Shown here: positions 1 through 6,623 of the stretch, piece after piece
Layout of the letters: each line of letters begins with the position of its first letter
How positions within the stretch are numbered: position 1 is the first letter of the stretch
Assembly: GCA_002333145.1 (NCBI GenBank)
Contig: DDBN01000095.1
Coordinates: 10,881 to 28,631 of the forward strand
Length of the DNA: 17,751 nt
DNA from: Moraxellaceae bacterium UBA2031
GTDB lineage: Bacteria > Pseudomonadota > Gammaproteobacteria > Pseudomonadales > Moraxellaceae
Reading direction: 5' to 3'
Made by a program: the position numbers and the translations under genes
The notes under the pieces: generated by a model
Told to the model about the DNA's origin: nothing
Database searches by the model: none
The model's input: only the letters and a program-made list of their open reading frames with translations

Positions 1-759
1 GTGCTGGACCCGTATATATCCCGGCCAGGCGTTACGTCCCTGCTCTCCCCGCTGGTGCCCGATACCGCACTAATACGGGAAACCATTCCAGAGGCAGATG
101 ACGTACTGGTAGGTCATGCCCACTATGACCACATCCTGGATGCCCCCGACCTGTGTAAACAGACCGGTGCCCGTATGATTGGCTCAGCGTCAGCCATTAT
201 GGTGGGGCGTGCTGCTGGCGTTCCAGAAGCACAACTGCGCGCCACCAATGGTCACGAGGATATTGCCAGCGGCAAATGGACTATCCGTGGCCTGCCCTCA
301 AAGCACGGCAAGGTAGTGTTCGGTCGTATCCCCTTCCCCGGCGACATCACTAAACTGCCATCATGGCCGCCTCGTCTGTCTGAGCTCAAGCACGGCCTTG
401 TGCTGAACTGGGTGGTGGATACGGGTAACTTAAAGGTTGTGCATATCGATAGTGCTGACTTCATTAACGAAGAGCTGAGGGGCCAGCAAGCCGACATTGT
501 TTGCCTCTGTGCCATCGGCCGTCGGTATCGGCCCAACTATGTGAAAGAGGTGGTGGAACTGCTCAAGCCGCGCTGGATCATCCCCTGCCACTGGGACACG
601 ATGATGACGCCATTCCATGCCGAACCTGACCTGATTCCCACGGTAGATTTGCCTGGTTTCCTGCAAGAAATTCGTGATGCTGGCTGTGAGCCACTGCTTA
701 TGCCTATCAAGGGAACGCTGTACTTTCCCAGCGTAAAAGCACCCAAAATGGATACCTGA
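1..759 (+). CDS. MBL-fold metallo-hydrolase, 5'-truncated by window edge
   Basis: This is the C-terminal 252 residues of a metallo-beta-lactamase-fold hydrolase. The metal site is clear: HAHYDH at residues 39-44, a further His at 102 (SKHGK), Asp150 in HIDSAD, and His197 in PCHWDT. These fit the usual HxHxDH plus distal His/Asp ligand pattern of the fold, which binds two metal ions. The GTG at base 1 is probably not the start. The fold normally opens with a beta-strand pair of about 40-50 residues before the first DPY-type turn, and that part is missing here, so the gene very likely begins left of the window. The substrate cannot be told from the sequence; the family includes lactonases, phosphodiesterases and RNases. 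It is followed by the nrdJ control region and has only a weak hairpin (810-829) as a possible terminator. Confidence 0.85.
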   Translation: MLDPYISRPGVTSLLSPLVPDTALIRETIPEADDVLVGHAHYDHILDAPDLCKQTGARMIGSASAIMVGRAAGVPEAQLRATNGHEDIASGKWTIRGLPSKHGKVVFGRIPFPGDITKLPSWPPRLSELKHGLVLNWVVDTGNLKVVHIDSADFINEELRGQQADIVCLCAIGRRYRPNYVKEVVELLKPRWIIPCHWDTMMTPFHAEPDLIPTVDLPGFLQEIRDAGCEPLLMPIKGTLYFPSVKAPKMDT

Positions 760-783
760 TACGTAATTTCGCGCCAAAATCAA

Positions 784-799
784 CCACAATATCTAGTGT
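784..799 (+). promoter_or_regulatory. NrdR box 1 (distal)
   Basis: The 16 bases ccacaatatctagtgt match the NrdR-box consensus acaCwAtATaTwGtgt at 14 of 16 positions by hand alignment, including all strongly conserved central bases except one. NrdR represses ribonucleotide reductase genes when bound to dATP. The box lies 25 bases after the stop codon of the MBL gene and about 260 bases before the nrdJa start, which is far from the likely promoter. Confidence 0.75.
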
Positions 800-809
800 T
801 ATTCAAATT

Positions 810-829
810 CCTCCCGCAAATGCGGGAGG
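810..829. other. Perfect GC-rich hairpin
   Basis: Arms 810-818 and 821-829 are perfect reverse complements (cctcccgca / tgcgggagg). In practice this makes an 8-bp stem with a 4-base loop. The downstream side on the plus strand is atcatcaaaaa, without a T run, so it is not a typical intrinsic terminator. It may still act as a weak terminator or RNA 3'-end stabiliser for the upstream MBL gene. Confidence 0.5.
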
Positions 830-840
830 ATCATCAAAAA

Positions 841-888
841 ATGCATAAAAACCTATTGATAAATATTAAGTCATTGTTTTTATTGCAT
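841..888. repeat. AT-rich imperfect inverted repeat with IHF-like site
   Basis: The arms atgcataaaaac (841-852) and gtttttattgcat (876-888) are reverse complements apart from one extra base. Within it, 849-861 matches the reverse IHF consensus YAANNNNTTGATW at 8 of 9 defined positions. The stretch lies between the two NrdR boxes. A DNA-bending role is inferred, not shown. Confidence 0.3.
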
Positions 889-918
889 ATGTTTAAATAG
901 TCATTCTTGCCTGAACGG

Positions 919-947
919 TTGACAGGGGCCCTCCCTGCTTCTAACCT
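919..947 (+). promoter_or_regulatory. Candidate sigma70 promoter of nrdJa
   Basis: A perfect -35 hexamer ttgaca (919-924) is followed after 17 bases by taacct (942-947), a weak -10 element with 3 of 6 matches. Transcription would start near 954, so NrdR box 2 (959-974) would lie just downstream of the start point, a position suited to repression. Confidence 0.45.
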
Positions 948-958
948 TTGCCGCATCA

Positions 959-974
959 ACACAATATGTAGTGT
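959..974 (+). promoter_or_regulatory. NrdR box 2 (proximal)
   Basis: acacaatatgtagtgt matches the NrdR-box consensus acaCwAtATaTwGtgt at 15 of 16 positions. It lies about 90 bases before the nrdJa start codon and directly downstream of the best promoter candidate. Exactly 31 bases further (990-1005) there is a degenerate copy, acacaagtcgctggaa, in which only the left half-site (ACACAA) is kept. A 31-base period is the usual distance between paired NrdR boxes. Confidence 0.85.
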
Positions 975-1061
975 TTCACGCCTTGGCATACACAAGTCGC
1001 TGGAAAGCGGCTACTTTTTGCCCTGCTACACCCTGAACCAACAGAAAAATAGAGAAAGCTC

Positions 1062-3218
1062 ATGGAATCGGTACATCTGCACGTAGTTGCAAGCAAGGAC
1101 CCCCGCGAAATCCCCTTCCAGCCTGCCTCCCTTGATATATGGGACAAGAAATACCGTCTGAAAGCCAAAGACGGTACGGCTGTGGATGCTTCGCTTGATG
1201 GCACCTACGAACGTGTGGCCAAGGCGCTTTCTGAAGTAGAAGCCACCCCGGAAGCCCGTGCTTTGTGGAACAAGCGCTTTCTCTGGGCGCTGCAGCATGG
1301 TGCCATTCCGGCTGGCCGCATTACATCGAATGCCGGCGCACTACAGCACAAGCCAGCTACCTCCACGATTAACTGCACCGTGTCCGGCACCATCCGTGAC
1401 TCCATGAATGACATCCTGGAAAAAGTGCATGAGGCAGGTCTTACGCTAAAAGCGGGCTGCGGTATCGGCTATGAGTTTTCCACGCTACGCCCCAAGGGCG
1501 CTTATGTAAGCGGTGCCGGTGCATATACCTCTGGCCCTCTGTCGTTCATGGATATCTACGACAAGATGTGTTTCACCGTGTCTTCTGCCGGTGGCCGTCG
1601 TGGCGCCCAGATGGCCACTTTTGATGTCGGCCATCCGGACGTTATGGAATTCATCCGCGCCAAGCGTGAGTCTGGTCGTCTGCGCCAATTTAATCTTTCG
1701 CTATTGATCACCCGTGATTTCATGGAAGCCGTGCGTGACAACGCCGACTGGCCGCTCGCCTTCCCGCTGACCACCAAGGAAATCGAGGTTGACGGTGTTG
1801 ATCTGCGTGACAGCCATAGCGTGATCTGGCGCGACTGGCCAATGCCAAACAACTACCACGTCAGCCCTGAAGGCAAGACAGCTTGCCGCGTCTACAAGAC
1901 GATTCCGGCGCGTCGACTGTGGGAAATGATCATGGCCTCGACTTATGACTTTGCCGAGCCAGGCTTCATCCTGATCGACAAGGTCAATGAGATGAACAAC
2001 AACTGGTTCTGCGAAAACATCCGCGCCACCAACCCTTGTGGTGAGCAGCCATTGCCTCCTTACGGTGCCTGCCTGCTGGGCTCGGTGAATCTGACGCGCT
2101 TTGTGCGCGACCCGTTTACCGACCGCGCCGCATTTGATTGGGATCAATACCGCGAAGTGGTCGCCGTGTTTACTCGCATGCTAGACAACGTTGTCGATAT
2201 CAATGGCCTGCCACTCCCGCAGCAGGTTGCCGAGATTCTAAGCAAACGCCGTCATGGCATGGGCTTCCTTGGCTTGGGCTCGGTCATGACCATGATGCGC
2301 ATGAAATACGGCTCCAAGGAATCATTGGAGTTTACCGAACGCGTTACCCGTGAGATGGCAATTGCTGGCTGGGAAGTGGCATTGGATCTGGCCAAAGAAA
2401 AAGGCCCTGCTCCAATCATGAATCAAGAATTCGAAGTCACTACCGCCATGCTGACCCAGCGTCCAGAAATGGCCGTTGATGGCTTTAAAGTAGGCGATAT
2501 CGTGCTAGGTAAAGTGCTGCACGCCAAATACAGCCGCTATATGCAGAAGGTTGCTACCGTGGCTCCGGAGTTGGTGGAGCAGTTGGCAGAAGTGGGCGCA
2601 CGATTCACCCATCACAGTTCCATCGCCCCAACTGGCACTATTTCGCTAAGCTTGGCCAACAATGCCAGCAACGGGATCGAGCCTAGCTTTGCGCATCACT
2701 ACTCACGCAATGTGATCCGTGAAGGCAAGAAGTCTAAGGAAAAGGTCGACGTATTCTCTTATGAGCTGTTGGCCTACCGCGAACTGATCAACCAGAAGGC
2801 CATGCCGTACTCAGAGACAGAAGAAGAGAAATTGCCCGAGTACTTCATCACGGCTGAAGACATTTCCCCTAAGGAACATGTCGATGTGCAAGCCGCATCG
2901 CAACGCTGGATTGATTCGTCTATCTCCAAAACAGCAAACGTGCCGACTGATTATCCTTATGAAGACTTCAAGGATATTTATATGTATGCCTATGAGCAGG
3001 GCCTCAAGGGCTGCACCACCTTCCGCTTTAACCCAGAAGCCTTTCAGGGCGTGTTGGTCAAAGAAAAAGACCTCGAAAACACAACCTACTGTTTCACGCT
3101 GGAAGATGGATCGGTTGTTGAAGCAAAGGGTAACGAAGAAATTGAGTATGACGGTGAAATGCACAGTGCCGCCAATCTCTATGACGCATTGAAGGAAGGT
3201 TACTACGGCAAGTTCTAA
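1062..3218 (+). CDS. nrdJa: Adenosylcobalamin-dependent (class II) ribonucleotide reductase, catalytic subunit
   Basis: This 718-residue protein reduces ribonucleotides to deoxyribonucleotides using the radical generated by adenosylcobalamin, so it works with or without oxygen. Visible active-site parts are NPCGE at 324-328 (Asn324, radical Cys326, Glu328), the redox pair Cys105 (NCTVSGT) and Cys337 (PPYGACLLGS), the GMGFLGLG turn at 399-406, and the phosphate-binding APTGTIS loop at 522-528. The C-terminal CxxC arm that re-reduces the active site in full-length NrdJ is absent; it is encoded by the next gene. This is the split arrangement known from Pseudomonas nrdJa/nrdJb. The ATG at 1062 has only a weak ribosome site (gagaaag), but the N-terminus begins where the domain is expected to start. 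NrdR boxes upstream suggest repression by NrdR. Confidence 0.95.
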   Translation: MESVHLHVVASKDPREIPFQPASLDIWDKKYRLKAKDGTAVDASLDGTYERVAKALSEVEATPEARALWNKRFLWALQHGAIPAGRITSNAGALQHKPATSTINCTVSGTIRDSMNDILEKVHEAGLTLKAGCGIGYEFSTLRPKGAYVSGAGAYTSGPLSFMDIYDKMCFTVSSAGGRRGAQMATFDVGHPDVMEFIRAKRESGRLRQFNLSLLITRDFMEAVRDNADWPLAFPLTTKEIEVDGVDLRDSHSVIWRDWPMPNNYHVSPEGKTACRVYKTIPARRLWEMIMASTYDFAEPGFILIDKVNEMNNNWFCENIRATNPCGEQPLPPYGACLLGSVNLTRFVRDPFTDRAAFDWDQYREVVAVFTRMLDNVVDINGLPLPQQVAEILSKRRHGMGFLGLGSVMTMMRMKYGSKESLEFTERVTREMAIAGWEVALDLAKEKGPAPIMNQEFEVTTAMLTQRPEMAVDGFKVGDIVLGKVLHAKYSRYMQKVATVAPELVEQLAEVGARFTHHSSIAPTGTISLSLANNASNGIEPSFAHHYSRNVIREGKKSKEKVDVFSYELLAYRELINQKAMPYSETEEEKLPEYFITAEDISPKEHVDVQAASQRWIDSSISKTANVPTDYPYEDFKDIYMYAYEQGLKGCTTFRFNPEAFQGVLVKEKDLENTTYCFTLEDGSVVEAKGNEEIEYDGEMHSAANLYDALKEGYYGKF

Positions 3219-3259
3219 TTGCCGTTTACGCCCCTCAACGAATTAAAGAGCCAAATATC

Positions 3260-3967
3260 ATGAGCATCAAGATTGAAAAGAAAATCGTCAGCTACGCGCT
3301 GGCGAGCAAGGAAGAAGATAAAAAGGTTGTCGCCGCTGCTGCCGAAAGCAGCTTGGTTGATCCGATCGTGCACATGCACGAGAAAGTAAAGCGCCCAGAG
3401 TCTTTGGTGGGCTCAACCTACAAAATCAAAACGCCATTGTCTGAGCACGCCCTTTACGTGACCATCAATGACATGGTGTTAAACGAAGGCACCTCGCACG
3501 AAGTACGCCGTCCCTTCGAGATGTTTGTTAACTCGAAAAACATGGATCACTACCAATGGATTGTGGCCCTTACGCTGATTATCTCTGCCGTGTTCCGTAA
3601 GGGTGGTGATGTATCCTTCCTCGTGGAGGAACTGCACAGTGTGTTTGATCCGCGCGGTGGTTACTTCAAAAAAGGTGGCAAGTTCTGCCCATCACTGGTC
3701 AGCGAGATTGGCGATGTTATCGAGACGCACCTAAAGCGTATCGGCATGATCAAAGATGAGGGCTTGGACGAACACCAACAGAAACTGATCGCTGAAAAGC
3801 GTGCCCAGTATGAAAGCAAGCTGGGCCAGGCCAATGCCACTGAACCTACTGATAATGGCCAGTTCCCAGAAGGCTCTAAGCTCTGCAATAAATGCAACAC
3901 CAAGGCCATGATCATCATGGACAACTGCTTGACCTGTCTGAATTGTGGCGACAGCAAGTGCGGCTGA
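3260..3967 (+). CDS. nrdJb: Class II ribonucleotide reductase small partner, TSCPD domain with C-terminal cysteine arm
   Basis: A 235-residue protein encoded 41 bases after nrdJa on the same strand, surely in the same transcript. The central part (about 45-160) matches the TSCPD-type domain found at the C-terminal end of single-chain NrdJ enzymes, with RRPFEMFVNSKN and PRGGYFKKGGKFCPS as recognisable blocks. The tail carries six cysteines (209, 212, 223, 226, 229, 234): CNKC followed by DNCLTCLNCGDSKCG. Tails of this type shuttle electrons from thioredoxin to the active-site cysteine pair. Together with nrdJa it makes up the functional reductase. A charged linker at about 165-205 joins domain and tail. 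The start has a modest ribosome site (aaagag). Confidence 0.92.
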   Translation: MSIKIEKKIVSYALASKEEDKKVVAAAAESSLVDPIVHMHEKVKRPESLVGSTYKIKTPLSEHALYVTINDMVLNEGTSHEVRRPFEMFVNSKNMDHYQWIVALTLIISAVFRKGGDVSFLVEELHSVFDPRGGYFKKGGKFCPSLVSEIGDVIETHLKRIGMIKDEGLDEHQQKLIAEKRAQYESKLGQANATEPTDNGQFPEGSKLCNKCNTKAMIIMDNCLTCLNCGDSKCG

Positions 3968-3988
3968 GTTAAGCCTCCCAGCCCCTTT

Positions 3989-4027
3989 AAAAGCCGGCAC
4001 AGGATCATCTCCTTGTGCCGGCTTTTT
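3989..4027 (+). terminator. Intrinsic terminator of nrdJab
   Basis: The arms agccggcaca (3992-4001) and tgtgccggct (4014-4023) pair perfectly, with additional A-T pairs at the base, and are followed directly by a run of T (4023-4027). It lies 22 bases after the nrdJb stop codon and closes the two-gene operon. Confidence 0.9.
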
Positions 4028-4089
4028 GTTGCCTGTCATTGATTGACCTGCCCTGCATCAATCCATCGTCAAAAACCCCCACTAGCCGG

Positions 4090-4118
4090 TTCAAGCCCGG
4101 CCTTGCTTCCGGTATCAT
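4090..4118 (+). promoter_or_regulatory. Candidate promoter of the aminotransferase gene
   Basis: tatcat (4113-4118) matches the -10 consensus at 5 of 6 positions, with a weak -35 ttcaag (4090-4095, 3 of 6) at 17-base spacing. It fits the gap between the nrdJb terminator and the GTG at 4160, giving a leader of about 35 bases. Confidence 0.3.
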
Positions 4119-4159
4119 TCGCGCACTTCCTCATCACCCGCCGAACACGAGGTTCTATC

Positions 4160-5344
4160 GTGGACATTCGCCTGTCTGATCGCGTACTGAGCATCAAGCC
4201 TTCTCCCACCCTTGCTGTCACCAACAAGGCCGCCGAACTCAAAGCCGCCGGCAAGGACATCATTGGTCTGGGGGCTGGTGAACCTGATTTTGATACACCT
4301 GAGCACATCAAGGCAGCCGCTACCGAAGCCATCGCTAAGGGCTTCACCAAGTACACCGCTGTAGACGGTACGCCGGGCCTGAAGAAAGCCATCATTGCCA
4401 AGTTTAAGCGTGATCAGGGCTTGGACTATGCGCCCAACCAGATTCTCGTCTCCTGTGGTGGCAAGCAGAGCTTCTTCAATATGTCACTGGCCCTGCTCAA
4501 CAAGGGCGATGAAGTCATCATCCCGGCCCCGTTCTGGGTGTCTTACCCGGACATGGTGATCATCGCTGATGGCACCCCGGTCATCGTTGAATGCCCGCAA
4601 AGCCAAGGCTACAAGATCACTGCGGCTCAGTTGGAAAAGGCCATCACACCCAAGACCCGTCTGGTGGTATTGAACAGCCCTTCCAACCCAACAGGTATGG
4701 TCTACAGCAAGGCTGAACTGCTCGCGCTGGCCGATGTGTTGCGCAAGAACCCGCATGTACTTATCGCGACCGATGACATGTACGAGCACATCATCTGGAC
4801 TGCCGAGAAGTTCGAGAACATCGTTACAGTGGCACCCGACCTGTATGACCGCACCATCGTGCTGAACGGTGTGTCCAAGGCCTATGCCATGACTGGCTGG
4901 CGTATTGGTTATGCTGCCGGCCCGGTGAAGCTGATCAATGCCATGAAGAATGTGCAGAGTCAGTCCACCTCTAACCCCACCTCTATTTCGCAGGTGGCCG
5001 CAGAGGCTGCACTGAACGGACCACAGGAAGTGCTGGTTCCGATGGTTAAAGCATTCAAGGAGCGCCACGATTATGTGGTGGCCACACTGAACACTATTCC
5101 TGGCGTGTCTTGCTCGCCGGCTGATGGTGCCTTCTACGCCTTTTGCAATGTTGAAGGGGCGATTGCCAAGCTGGGCCTGAAGAATGACCTCGAGTTCTCC
5201 GAGCATCTCCTCAACACCGTTGGTGTGGCCGTAGTGCCTGGCTCAGCCTTCGGTTTGGACGGCCACATGCGTATTTCCTATGCCACCTCCATGAAGGTGC
5301 TGGAAGACGCGCTGGGCCGCATCAGAAAGGCTATTGAAGGCTGA
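4160..5344 (+). CDS. aspC: Class I PLP-dependent aminotransferase, aspartate aminotransferase type
   Basis: The protein transfers the amino group between aspartate (or a related amino acid) and 2-oxoglutarate using pyridoxal phosphate, in the cytoplasm. I place the start at GTG 4160, giving 394 residues. It has a ribosome site acgagg 7 bases upstream, and the first residues (DIRLSDRV.SIKPSPTLAV) are those typical for the family. The open frame continues upstream to an ATG at 4043, but those 39 extra codons are low-complexity and overlap the likely promoter. Numbered from GTG 4160, key residues are the PLP lysine Lys240 in SKAYAMTGWRIGY, Asn176 in NPTG, and the substrate-carboxylate Arg371 in HMRISYA. 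The protein resembles the prokaryotic Ib subgroup, some members of which also act on prephenate or other keto acids, so substrate range is open. It is a single-gene unit between two terminators. Confidence 0.9.
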   Translation: MDIRLSDRVLSIKPSPTLAVTNKAAELKAAGKDIIGLGAGEPDFDTPEHIKAAATEAIAKGFTKYTAVDGTPGLKKAIIAKFKRDQGLDYAPNQILVSCGGKQSFFNMSLALLNKGDEVIIPAPFWVSYPDMVIIADGTPVIVECPQSQGYKITAAQLEKAITPKTRLVVLNSPSNPTGMVYSKAELLALADVLRKNPHVLIATDDMYEHIIWTAEKFENIVTVAPDLYDRTIVLNGVSKAYAMTGWRIGYAAGPVKLINAMKNVQSQSTSNPTSISQVAAEAALNGPQEVLVPMVKAFKERHDYVVATLNTIPGVSCSPADGAFYAFCNVEGAIAKLGLKNDLEFSEHLLNTVGVAVVPGSAFGLDGHMRISYATSMKVLEDALGRIRKAIEG

Positions 5345-5401
5345 TTATCGGGTGGCGGTGATTGGTTAAATAATCAGCACTCAAGTCCTTGAAAAGTCTC
5401 G

Positions 5402-5433
5402 CAAAGCCGCCGTCATGGCGGCTTTGTGTTTTT
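5402..5433 (+). terminator. Intrinsic terminator of the aminotransferase gene
   Basis: The perfect 10-bp stem caaagccgcc (5402-5411) / ggcggctttg (5417-5426) has a 5-base loop and is followed by tgttttt (5427-5433). It ends transcription about 60 bases after the stop codon and separates this gene from the tRNA unit. Confidence 0.9.
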
Positions 5434-5452
5434 AGCCATAAAAAGCTGTGAC

Positions 5453-5482
5453 AGGCACTTGACCACCCCCACCCAAGTGCCT
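5453..5482. repeat. Perfect 9-bp inverted repeat spanning the tRNA promoter
   Basis: aggcacttg (5453-5461) and caagtgcct (5474-5482) are exact reverse complements separated by 12 bases. The left arm covers the first half of the -35 element and the right arm ends on the first base of the -10 element. It could be an operator or a DNA/RNA hairpin. Confidence 0.6.
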
Positions 5483-5487
5483 ATTAT
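5459..5487 (+). promoter_or_regulatory. Promoter of tRNA-Asn
   Basis: The -35 ttgacc (5459-5464, 5 of 6) and -10 tattat (5482-5487, 5 of 6) are 17 bases apart. They are followed by a GC-rich stretch (tcgcggcc) before the expected start point near 5494, the type of discriminator seen at stringently controlled stable-RNA promoters. The mature tRNA begins at 5505. Confidence 0.75.
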
Positions 5488-5504
5488 TCGCGGCCTCAAG
5501 TAAT

Positions 5505-5580
5505 TCCCCGATAGCTCAGTTGGTAGAGCGCAGGACTGTTAATCCTAAGGTCCCTGGTTCGAGTCCAGGTCGGGGAGCCA
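5505..5580 (+). tRNA. tRNA-Asn (anticodon GTT)
   Basis: The 76 bases fold into a full cloverleaf. Acceptor arms tccccga / tcgggga pair perfectly, followed by discriminator g and encoded CCA (5578-5580). The D arm is gctc/gagc, the T arm is cctgg/ccagg with ttcgagt loop, and the anticodon gtt lies at 5538-5540 in the loop ctgttaa. The base pair closing the anticodon stem (27-43) is C-A, leaving four good pairs. The tRNA has its own promoter and terminator and is therefore monocistronic. Confidence 0.97.
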
Positions 5581-5624
5581 TTTGCAAGACCCATAGCGTA
5601 AGTAGCTTTCATCGTTATGGAATA

Positions 5625-5661
5625 AAAAAGCCTCTGTGATAACTCACAGGGGTTTTTTTTT
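5625..5661 (+). terminator. Intrinsic terminator after tRNA-Asn
   Basis: The stem cctctgtga (5631-5639) / tcacagggg (5644-5652) has one G-T pair and loop taac. It is followed by nine T (5653-5661) and preceded by an A run (5624-5629) that extends the stem; the A run also makes it possible that it works in the other direction. Confidence 0.88.
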
Positions 5662-5711
5662 GGAATAACTTTAATTTTCATCGTATCGGATCATCAAGGA
5701 ATGAGGATCAT

Positions 5712-6347
5712 ATGAAGTCTTTAATTAATTATCTGCTCCGCGTGGTTCTAATTTCTCTGGCCTGCTTACTCACAGCATGTTTGAGCAGTAATCTGGTTAC
5801 ATGGGGAACTCATCAGACAGATACTATCTCTTCTTTTCTTATCACCGCAGATCAAAGCCAGATCGTAATTATTGGTGAGCACTATCACTATGTGCTTGAT
5901 CAAGTAGACCCCGCATTAATGGCCCTACTCAGTCGTGAGCATCGCAAAGGCTTCAGTATTAAAGAGAATTCTCTAGATTTGCATGCTGATGGGAGGGTAT
6001 CCGGCACAGTCACCGTGCAGGTAGATACAGCCGTCATCTCCAACGAAGAAAAAATCGCGTTGCTCGCAAATGAATATCATTCATCGAAGCCTAACTTATC
6101 GCTACAGCGTAATTTCATCGTGGCCGGCAAGGTCTATAAAGCCAAGAAAGTTCTTCAAAGCAACGCTCTCCAATTAAATAAGGCTTATACGTTACAACTG
6201 GATAAAGATGCCGAAGACTGGCAGCGAGCTGTCAAACTTCCACTTACACCAGTCGTCATTGTCGCCGACATTGGGCTAGTACTTGGTGGCATAACCCTCA
6301 TCTGTGTCTATAACCGTATAACGGGATATGGAGGAATATCATGCTGA
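5712..6347 (+). CDS. Small lipoprotein of unknown function
   Basis: A 211-residue predicted lipoprotein. The first 22 residues form a signal peptide with a hydrophobic stretch (LLRVVLISLACLL) and a lipobox LTAC, so Cys23 would carry the lipid. The mature part (24-175) is mostly polar and beta-rich without motifs I recognise. The C-terminus has a second hydrophobic segment (about 178-199) followed by a short tail. A lipid anchor at one end and a membrane segment at the other is unusual for a small lipoprotein. The ATG has a fair ribosome site (gagga, 5703-5707 region). Three hand-counted rows of this gene give about 42% GC, clearly lower than nrdJ or the aminotransferase, which hints at later acquisition. 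I do not recognise the family and assign no function. Confidence 0.75.
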   Translation: MKSLINYLLRVVLISLACLLTACLSSNLVTWGTHQTDTISSFLITADQSQIVIIGEHYHYVLDQVDPALMALLSREHRKGFSIKENSLDLHADGRVSGTVTVQVDTAVISNEEKIALLANEYHSSKPNLSLQRNFIVAGKVYKAKKVLQSNALQLNKAYTLQLDKDAEDWQRAVKLPLTPVVIVADIGLVLGGITLICVYNRITGYGGISC

Positions 6348-6562
6348 TCCTTCTGAACTGCTTTGAGACTTCCAATTCTTGAGTAAGTCCGTTCATAGCC
6401 AAATGGCCGCACAGAATGATTATTGCTCACAATGTGATCGCTAAAATGCAGCCACACCAACATAGGCTTGTAACTTAAATCCGCCCCTCCCAATAAAACC
6501 ATGCGGAGACGAGCTGCCCAATCACTGTTATTGTTCCTGTCTAATAGCCCCGTGTAAGCTTT
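6308..6562 (-). pseudogene. Possible gene remnant or unrecognised small ORF
   Basis: On the minus strand the frame from 6562 down to the TAG at 6308 is open for 84 codons, filling nearly the whole gap between the lipoprotein and exporter genes. Its only ATG is at 6502 (64 codons), without a ribosome site. The frame upstream of that ATG also reads like protein (DRNNNSDWAARLR), then stops at a TAG at 6563. The translated text is rich in W, Y, H and P with ordinary composition (for example PMLVWLHFSDHIVSNNHS, RPFGYERTYSRIG), unlike a random frame. It could be the 3' end of a decayed gene. Its 3' end overlaps the end of the lipoprotein gene by 40 bases in opposite orientation. The family is unknown to me, and chance is a real alternative. 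Confidence 0.25.
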
Positions 6563-6623
6563 CTATACTATCTTGGGCTGTAATCTGAGCAGCCGATGAA
6601 ACCATCACACTAGGAGCTCAGTT

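Noticed and set aside
760..1061. Cobalamin riboswitch upstream of the B12-dependent reductase
   Set aside because: I looked for a B12-box core and the surrounding stems in the 302-base gap and saw none. NrdR boxes explain the regulation better.
1701..2147. 148-codon minus-strand open frame inside nrdJa
   Set aside because: It is fully antisense to conserved catalytic sequence and has no recognisable motif.
4043..4159. N-terminal extension of the aminotransferase from ATG 4043
   Set aside because: The extra 39 residues do not resemble the family and overlap the likely promoter; GTG 4160 has a ribosome site and the typical N-terminus.
4484..5206. 240-codon minus-strand open frame inside the aminotransferase gene
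   Set aside because: It is an antisense shadow of a well-conserved coding region, with His/Gly-rich composition and no domain or ribosome site.
5496..5681. Minus-strand 61-codon open frame over tRNA-Asn
   Set aside because: It is the antisense of the tRNA gene and its terminator. The peptide with WTRTRDLRINSPALYQLSYR is a well-known false prediction over tRNAs.
5505..5711. tRNA-Asn as attachment site of an integrated element
   Set aside because: I did not find a second copy of the tRNA 3' end in the window and saw no integrase. The lower GC of the next gene is only weak support.
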